NCBI RefSeq assembly: GCF_041537925.1
Contig: NZ_JBGOSH010000002.1
Coordinates: forward strand, 682,001 to 746,000
Source: Ruegeria_C sp041537925
GTDB taxonomy: Bacteria; Pseudomonadota; Alphaproteobacteria; Rhodobacterales; Rhodobacteraceae
Reading direction: 5' to 3'
Length of the DNA: 64,000 nt
Notes under the pieces: generated by a model
Database searches by the model: none
The model's input: only the letters and a program-made list of their open reading frames with translations
Told to the model about the DNA's origin: nothing
Shown: in pieces, positions 59,766 through 64,000 of the stretch
How the letters are laid out: each line of letters opens with the position of its first letter
How positions within the stretch are numbered: position 1 is the stretch's first letter
Translations under genes and position numbers: made by a program

Positions 59766-60797
59766 ATGAAACACCGCACTTTCTTCTGGTTTATCCTGCC
59801 GTCCCTGGCTGCGATGATCTTTTTCATTGCGCTGCCCATCGTGTCAGTTGCCTTGCAGTCGCTGTTCGTGGAACACGAGCAGATCATGGTCGAAGTTGAA
59901 AACTGCGGGCCGTTCAAGTGTGAAACGGTGTTGCAGGTCGATACCGAGGCCACCGCAGCCCTGCAGGAAGAAGCGCCTCTGGGCCGGTTCAACGGATTGG
60001 GGACATATACGAACCGTAAACACCTTGCGTTTGAGCAGGTCGGTGTCACCTGGAACGAAACCGAGAGTATTGGCGAGTTCCTGTCCGAGTTGCTGAATCT
60101 ACCATTCTACAAAGCGCTTATCTTCACCCTGACATTTACCTTTGTCGTTACGCCCTTCGTGATCGTGTTAGGTCTCGGTGTTGCGCTTGCCGTAAATACG
60201 GTGCCGCGCTTGCTGAAAGGGCCGACAATCTTCGTATCACTTCTGCCGATGATCGTAACACCGCTGATCGGCGCACTGATCCTGTTTTGGATGGTTGATG
60301 CAGACGGAATCATTGGCGCGACTTTGCAAAGAATATTCAACGATCCCAACCTGTCGCTTAAAGCGTCAACACCGCTGACATGGATCATGTTGATCGTATA
60401 CGGCATCTGGAGTTCAACCCCATTTAGCTTCATTGTTTTTTATGCAGGGCTGCAGACCGTCCCGTCCGAGACGCTTGAGGCTGCAAAGATCGACGGCGCC
60501 TCGCGATGGCAGGCCATTCGTTATGTGGTAGTGCCTTACATGATGCCGCTGGTGGTGTTCATCACCTTGATGCAGCTGATGGATAACTTCCGGGTGCTCG
60601 AACCCATCATCAGCTTCCAAGCTTCGGCAAAAGCAACATCGCTGTCTTCGATCATCTATAACGACCTACGCGGCGGCGACATCCCACAATTCGGATCCGC
60701 CGGAGCTACGTCGATCCTGACGATTATCGGGATTTCAATCCTGCTGACTCCGGTGCTGATCCGTACCTGGCGCGATTTTAACCGGAAGAGGGCCTGA
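59766..60797 (+). CDS. CUT1-type ABC permease 1 (MalF/UgpA-like)
   Basis: A 343-residue membrane protein with six helices and an unusually large periplasmic loop between helices 1 and 2 (about residues 33-110, hydrophilic with two Cys). The EAA loop is EAAKIDGASRWQAIRYVVVP, which contacts the ATPase. It ends 2 bp before the next permease gene. It forms the channel with that partner for the solute bound by the 58456 protein. Confidence 0.92.
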   Translation: MKHRTFFWFILPSLAAMIFFIALPIVSVALQSLFVEHEQIMVEVENCGPFKCETVLQVDTEATAALQEEAPLGRFNGLGTYTNRKHLAFEQVGVTWNETESIGEFLSELLNLPFYKALIFTLTFTFVVTPFVIVLGLGVALAVNTVPRLLKGPTIFVSLLPMIVTPLIGALILFWMVDADGIIGATLQRIFNDPNLSLKASTPLTWIMLIVYGIWSSTPFSFIVFYAGLQTVPSETLEAAKIDGASRWQAIRYVVVPYMMPLVVFITLMQLMDNFRVLEPIISFQASAKATSLSSIIYNDLRGGDIPQFGSAGATSILTIIGISILLTPVLIRTWRDFNRKRA

Positions 60798-60799
60798 TC

Positions 60800-61684
60800 A
60801 TGTCAACATCCGTCGCAAACAGACGCTCCAAGGGGTTGATCTGGTTTACCACCAGCTTTGTGTTCCTTTGGGTATTGATCGCTGCCGGGCCATTCTTTTG
60901 GACGGTTTGGGGCTCATTCAAGGTTCAGCCTGATTTCTTCTCAAAGTCGGACTGGACCAATGCGCTCTATGGCGTCGCGACGAAAGCCGAAACCGGCAGT
61001 GCCTTTACAAATGCCGGATACTACGGCGCTTGGGTTGAGCAGGAATTCTGGAGGAACTCTATAAACACAGCAATCGTGGTGTTCTTTACGGTCATCATTT
61101 CGCTGACCTTGGGTACATTGGGCGGCTACGCTCTTGCGCGGTCAGGGTATCGTTACGCATTCTGGTTGTTGATGCTGGCGCTAGTGTTCCGCGCGATGCC
61201 GCATATCACACTTGTCTCGGGCTATTTGCTACCGTTCTTTGAGTGGAACATTTGGGGCAAACTGGGAACGACAATCATCGTAATGGTCGCAATAAATCAA
61301 CCCTTTACACTTTGGATGCTGCACTCGTTTTTCCTGAATATCCCAAAAGACATGGATGAAAGCGCCATGGTCGATGGCTGCACACGATTTCAGGCCTTTC
61401 GGCACGTAATCATTCCGGTGATGTGGCCGGGTGTGATTACCACGGGGCTGTTCAGCTTCCTGCTGGCCTATAATGACTTTACCATCGGTGCGGTGCTTCT
61501 GAATTCGGAAAACCAGACAATGGTTCCAAAAATTGCCAGCTTCCTCGGTACCGTGCGCGAAACCGGCGACGTCATGTTCGCGGTCGGTGCAGCAGTAAGC
61601 GCGCTGATCCCGCTGTTCTTCCTTGTGCTTTTCTTCCAGCGCCAGATTGTCAGCGGACTGACCGCCGGTGCGGTAAAAGGGTAA
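60800..61684 (+). CDS. CUT1-type ABC permease 2 (MalG/UgpE-like)
   Basis: A 294-residue inner-membrane permease with six predicted helices. FFTVIISLTLGTLGGYALAR leads into the core, and the EAA loop is ESAMVDGCTRFQAFRHVIIP. A hydrophilic insert lies between helices 1 and 2 (about 45-85). It follows permease 1 by 2 bp and precedes a SnoaL-like gene by 47 bp, so transport and catabolic genes share an operon. Confidence 0.92.
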   Translation: MSTSVANRRSKGLIWFTTSFVFLWVLIAAGPFFWTVWGSFKVQPDFFSKSDWTNALYGVATKAETGSAFTNAGYYGAWVEQEFWRNSINTAIVVFFTVIISLTLGTLGGYALARSGYRYAFWLLMLALVFRAMPHITLVSGYLLPFFEWNIWGKLGTTIIVMVAINQPFTLWMLHSFFLNIPKDMDESAMVDGCTRFQAFRHVIIPVMWPGVITTGLFSFLLAYNDFTIGAVLLNSENQTMVPKIASFLGTVRETGDVMFAVGAAVSALIPLFFLVLFFQRQIVSGLTAGAVKG

Positions 61685-61731
61685 CAGCGAGCCGAGTTGA
61701 TTTGACCCCCTCGTTCTGAACAGGAGAAAAA

Positions 61732-62868
61732 ATGTTACGCGACTATGGATCGGCGCAACCGCTTGAGCGCCGACATATGCCCACGCGCTTTGATGTGTCA
61801 TTGCGCAGCTATACGAACAACCGCACCATTCGCATTCCCGATGACTTCGGACCGAAGCAAAGCCTTCGCGGGTTTGACCCCGAATACAACAATATTGTCG
61901 ATTATATCGTCCGCATTACCCACCGCATCTGGGAAACCGATGCGCGCGAGGTCGACTATATCAAGGCCTGCTATGCTCCGACGTCTCTGATCTACGACGA
62001 CTATGGACTACAGACGGGTAGCACGAAGATCATTGCCGATACCCATCATACAACCGGCGCCTTTCCAGATATCATCCTGTATGCAGAAGAGGTGATCTGG
62101 GCCGGGGATGACACAGTTGGCTTTCACACCTCACACCTCACACGGATCATCGGGACCAACACCGGTGACAGCCGCTATGGGTCGGCAACCGGCAAGAAGC
62201 TCAGCGTCATGGTTATTGCCAATTGCGTGGCGCTGGAGAATGACATCTTCCTCGAACATGTGCTCTACAACACTTCGGCCATGTTGCAACAGCTTGGCAT
62301 TGACCTGTGGGACGAGGCCGACCGGCTTGCGGCCGATCCGCCTCCGGGATGGCCGCGCAGCCCGCAAATCTGGGACGACCTGCGTCAGTCCGCCGCCCCC
62401 GCGCAGCTGATCTCTCTTGCTGAACCGGTCGATGGCTTCGACCCCGATGCCTTTGCGCGGGAATTGCATGACAATATCTGGAACGGCGATATGAGCATGG
62501 TCGATGCTAACTATGTCCCCGACCTGCCCTTTGAAGGAACGACCGAACGCCGGTTCACCGGCAGCGCTGCCTACAAGGACTATATCAACAGCCTGCGCCG
62601 CGCCTTTCTCGACCTCTCGCTTCAGGTAGATGAAGTGTATTGGATGGGCAATGACGACGACGGATGGCTGGTCTCGACCCGTTGGAGCGCCGAGGCCACG
62701 CATTGCGGTGACACCGAAGTATATCGCGCCGCAAGCGGCGCGTCCTGTCAAATCTGGGGCATCACTCAATGGCGCGTCAAGGATGGGCGGGTTGAGCAGG
62801 AATGGCAGCTCTTCAACGAATTGGATCTGATGATGCAGATCGCCAGGGCGCGCCGGGAGACAGTCTGA
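61732..62868 (+). CDS. SnoaL/NTF2-like two-domain protein A2
   Basis: A 378-residue protein with two NTF2-like domains after a leader of about 45 residues. Domain 1 has IVDYIVRITHRIWETDAREV, ADTHHTTGAFPDIILYAEEV and GSATGKKLSVMVIANCVALE; domain 2 has RRAFLDLSLQVDEVYWMGND and ITQWRVKDGRVEQEWQLFNE. It is homologous to the 50392 product on the other arm of the cluster. AGGAG lies upstream of the ATG. Probable acid-base enzyme; reaction unknown. Confidence 0.75.
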   Translation: MLRDYGSAQPLERRHMPTRFDVSLRSYTNNRTIRIPDDFGPKQSLRGFDPEYNNIVDYIVRITHRIWETDAREVDYIKACYAPTSLIYDDYGLQTGSTKIIADTHHTTGAFPDIILYAEEVIWAGDDTVGFHTSHLTRIIGTNTGDSRYGSATGKKLSVMVIANCVALENDIFLEHVLYNTSAMLQQLGIDLWDEADRLAADPPPGWPRSPQIWDDLRQSAAPAQLISLAEPVDGFDPDAFARELHDNIWNGDMSMVDANYVPDLPFEGTTERRFTGSAAYKDYINSLRRAFLDLSLQVDEVYWMGNDDDGWLVSTRWSAEATHCGDTEVYRAASGASCQIWGITQWRVKDGRVEQEWQLFNELDLMMQIARARRETV

Positions 62869-62928
62869 AACACACCACGCTCCGGCGGACGCAACCGGCG
62901 GCATAATCTGAAACGTGAAAGAATATAC

Positions 62929-63921
62929 ATGTCGGATTTACAATCTGCAAAGAACCTCGTGCGGGCTTACTTTGAGGCGCTCAACGACGATCCAGTGGCC
63001 GCGGCCAAGCACTATTTCGCCCCGGATGCCATCTGGCGCGGCTATCATCCGTTTCATGAAATCCAAGACCCGGTCGAGGTAGCTGAACGGTTCTGGAAAC
63101 CACTGCAGAGCGGGCTACGCAGAATGCAGCGCCGGCTGGATATCTTCATGGCGGGCAACAACCAACTTGAGGCGGGTGGTGTTTGGGTTGCTTCGATGGG
63201 CCACCTGATGGGCCTGTTCGACGCACCTTGGCTGAACATCCCCCACACCAACAAAATTGCCATGCTGCGTTATGCGGAATTTCATCGTGTAGAAGGAGAC
63301 AAGATCACAGATACGGCAATGTTCTTCGATATTCCGCATCTAATGGCTCAGGCAGGACTTAAGCTGTTTCCCTCGCAGACAGGTGCGCAATTGGTGCAAC
63401 CCGGCCCGATGACTCATACGGGCGTCATGTTCGATGCTCAAGATTCTGAAGAGGGGCGTAAAACACTCGCCGCGATCGAGTTCATGATCGATGACATCCG
63501 TGACTGGAAAGGCCGTGAGGAACTAGGTCTGGAAGAAGAACTGCCTCGCAGCTGGAATGACGACATGATCTGGTGGGGGCCCACCGGAATAGGTGCGACC
63601 TATACGATCGAACGATACATCAAGCAGCATTCAGGACCCTTCCGCGATGGACTGGCTGACCGAACTTTCAACGGCCACATCGCGCGCATTGCCGAAGGTG
63701 AATTCGGTGGATTTTTTGGCTGGCCAAACCTGACCCTTAGACCATCAGGGGGATTTATGGGTATGCCTGCCACTGACAGACTCAGTGACATGCGGGTGAT
63801 CGATATGTATCGGCGTTCCGGCGACAAGCTAACGGAAAACTGGATATTTATCGATCTACTGCATTTCTGGAACCAACAAGGTGTAGATCTGCTTTCACGC
63901 GTTCCGCATTTGCGCAGCTAA
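62929..63921 (+). CDS. SnoaL/NTF2-like two-domain protein B2
   Basis: A 330-residue protein with two NTF2-like domains. Domain 1 has LVRAYFEALNDDPVAAAKHY and MLRYAEFHRVEGDKITDTAM; domain 2 has WNDDMIWWGPTGIGATYTIE, MPATDRLSDMRVIDMYRRSG and KLTENWIFIDLLHFWNQQGV. It is homologous to the 53137 product (shared W-GP-GIG motif and terminal signature). It is the last gene of the plus-strand operon in the window. No catalytic residues can be assigned without a structure. Confidence 0.75.
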   Translation: MSDLQSAKNLVRAYFEALNDDPVAAAKHYFAPDAIWRGYHPFHEIQDPVEVAERFWKPLQSGLRRMQRRLDIFMAGNNQLEAGGVWVASMGHLMGLFDAPWLNIPHTNKIAMLRYAEFHRVEGDKITDTAMFFDIPHLMAQAGLKLFPSQTGAQLVQPGPMTHTGVMFDAQDSEEGRKTLAAIEFMIDDIRDWKGREELGLEEELPRSWNDDMIWWGPTGIGATYTIERYIKQHSGPFRDGLADRTFNGHIARIAEGEFGGFFGWPNLTLRPSGGFMGMPATDRLSDMRVIDMYRRSGDKLTENWIFIDLLHFWNQQGVDLLSRVPHLRS

Positions 63922-63949
63922 GAGGGGTACGGACGAATTGGACAGGCAG

Positions 63950-63967
63950 TGATGGAATGGACAACCC
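63950..63967 (+). repeat. 18-bp repeat, copy 2
   Basis: TGATGGAATGGACAACCC matches copy 1 at 6669-6686 at 17 of 18 bases. It lies just after the last SnoaL-like gene. An ATG in it starts an open frame that runs off the window (MEWTTRDLSSDVRVAG), which I do not recognise. Confidence 0.4.
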
Positions 63968-64000
63968 GTGATCTCTCATCTGATGTCCGTGTCGCAGGGA

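Overview
The window looks like chromosomal DNA of a marine alphaproteobacterium, most likely a Rhodobacterales (roseobacter-type) strain. This is inferred from the moderately high GC, the abundance of ABC and TRAP uptake systems, the LacI/LysR-controlled catabolic operons and a core rpsU gene among accessory genes. No rRNA, tRNA, CRISPR array or replication origin was seen. Almost everything is catabolic: uptake systems with their regulators and oxidoreductases, separated by decayed insertion sequences.

Region 1 (1-5322, all minus strand): the N-terminal part of a trimethylamine-dehydrogenase-like flavoprotein, a LysR regulator, an aldehyde dehydrogenase, a DUF1028 protein, a RidA-family protein and a flavin monooxygenase-like protein. 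It reads as one amine or nitrogen-compound catabolic operon. Region 2 (about 5526-6690) is an IS graveyard holding an IS110-family transposase with several frameshifts, abutting a fragment that resembles an ISNCY transposase.

Region 3 (6702-26409) is a large sugar/cyclitol island. A LacI regulator diverges from a MocD-like membrane oxygenase, a MocE-like Rieske ferredoxin, a PanB-like protein, a three-gene sugar ABC importer, an aldose-epimerase-like protein, a D-2-hydroxyacid-dehydrogenase-like protein and an SDR remnant. A second LacI diverges from an SDR, a Gfo/Idh/MocA oxidoreductase, an IolE/MocC-like TIM barrel, a second sugar ABC importer with two permeases, and two more Gfo/Idh/MocA proteins. 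The gene set recalls rhizopine (O-methyl-inosamine) catabolism, so the substrate may be an O-methylated cyclitol or sugar that is demethylated and then handled through keto intermediates.

Region 4 (26421-35101): after an IS6-family relic comes a minus-strand operon, in transcription order TAXI-TRAP receptor, fused TRAP permease, D-amino acid dehydrogenase, Asp/Glu racemase-family protein, TauE/SafE exporter and a CuyA/D-cysteine-desulfhydrase-like PLP enzyme, with a divergent LysR. It fits uptake and desulfonation of cysteate, possibly both enantiomers, with sulfite export. Region 5 (35424-46619) holds a TetR/DUF4345 pair with twin operators, a LysR/GST divergent pair, a set of redox enzymes (PNPOx-FNR fusion, disulfide reductase-like, SDRs, aldo/keto reductase), an SDR pseudogene and a PEMT/ICMT-like membrane protein. 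rpsU with a clear terminator follows (46924-47185), then an IS21 istB relic.

Region 6 (48075-63921) is the most unusual part. A bidirectional operon pair around a palindrome at 58328-58351 encodes a CUT1-type ABC importer, a LacI regulator, an SDR, a histidinol-dehydrogenase-family (HpsN-like) enzyme, a cupin, a stand-alone MetE-type methyltransferase and six SnoaL/NTF2-like proteins that form three homologous pairs, about eleven NTF2-like domains in all. I know of no described pathway with this composition. In all four transport operons that contain a solute-binding-protein gene, that gene is followed by an intercistronic hairpin before the next transport gene.
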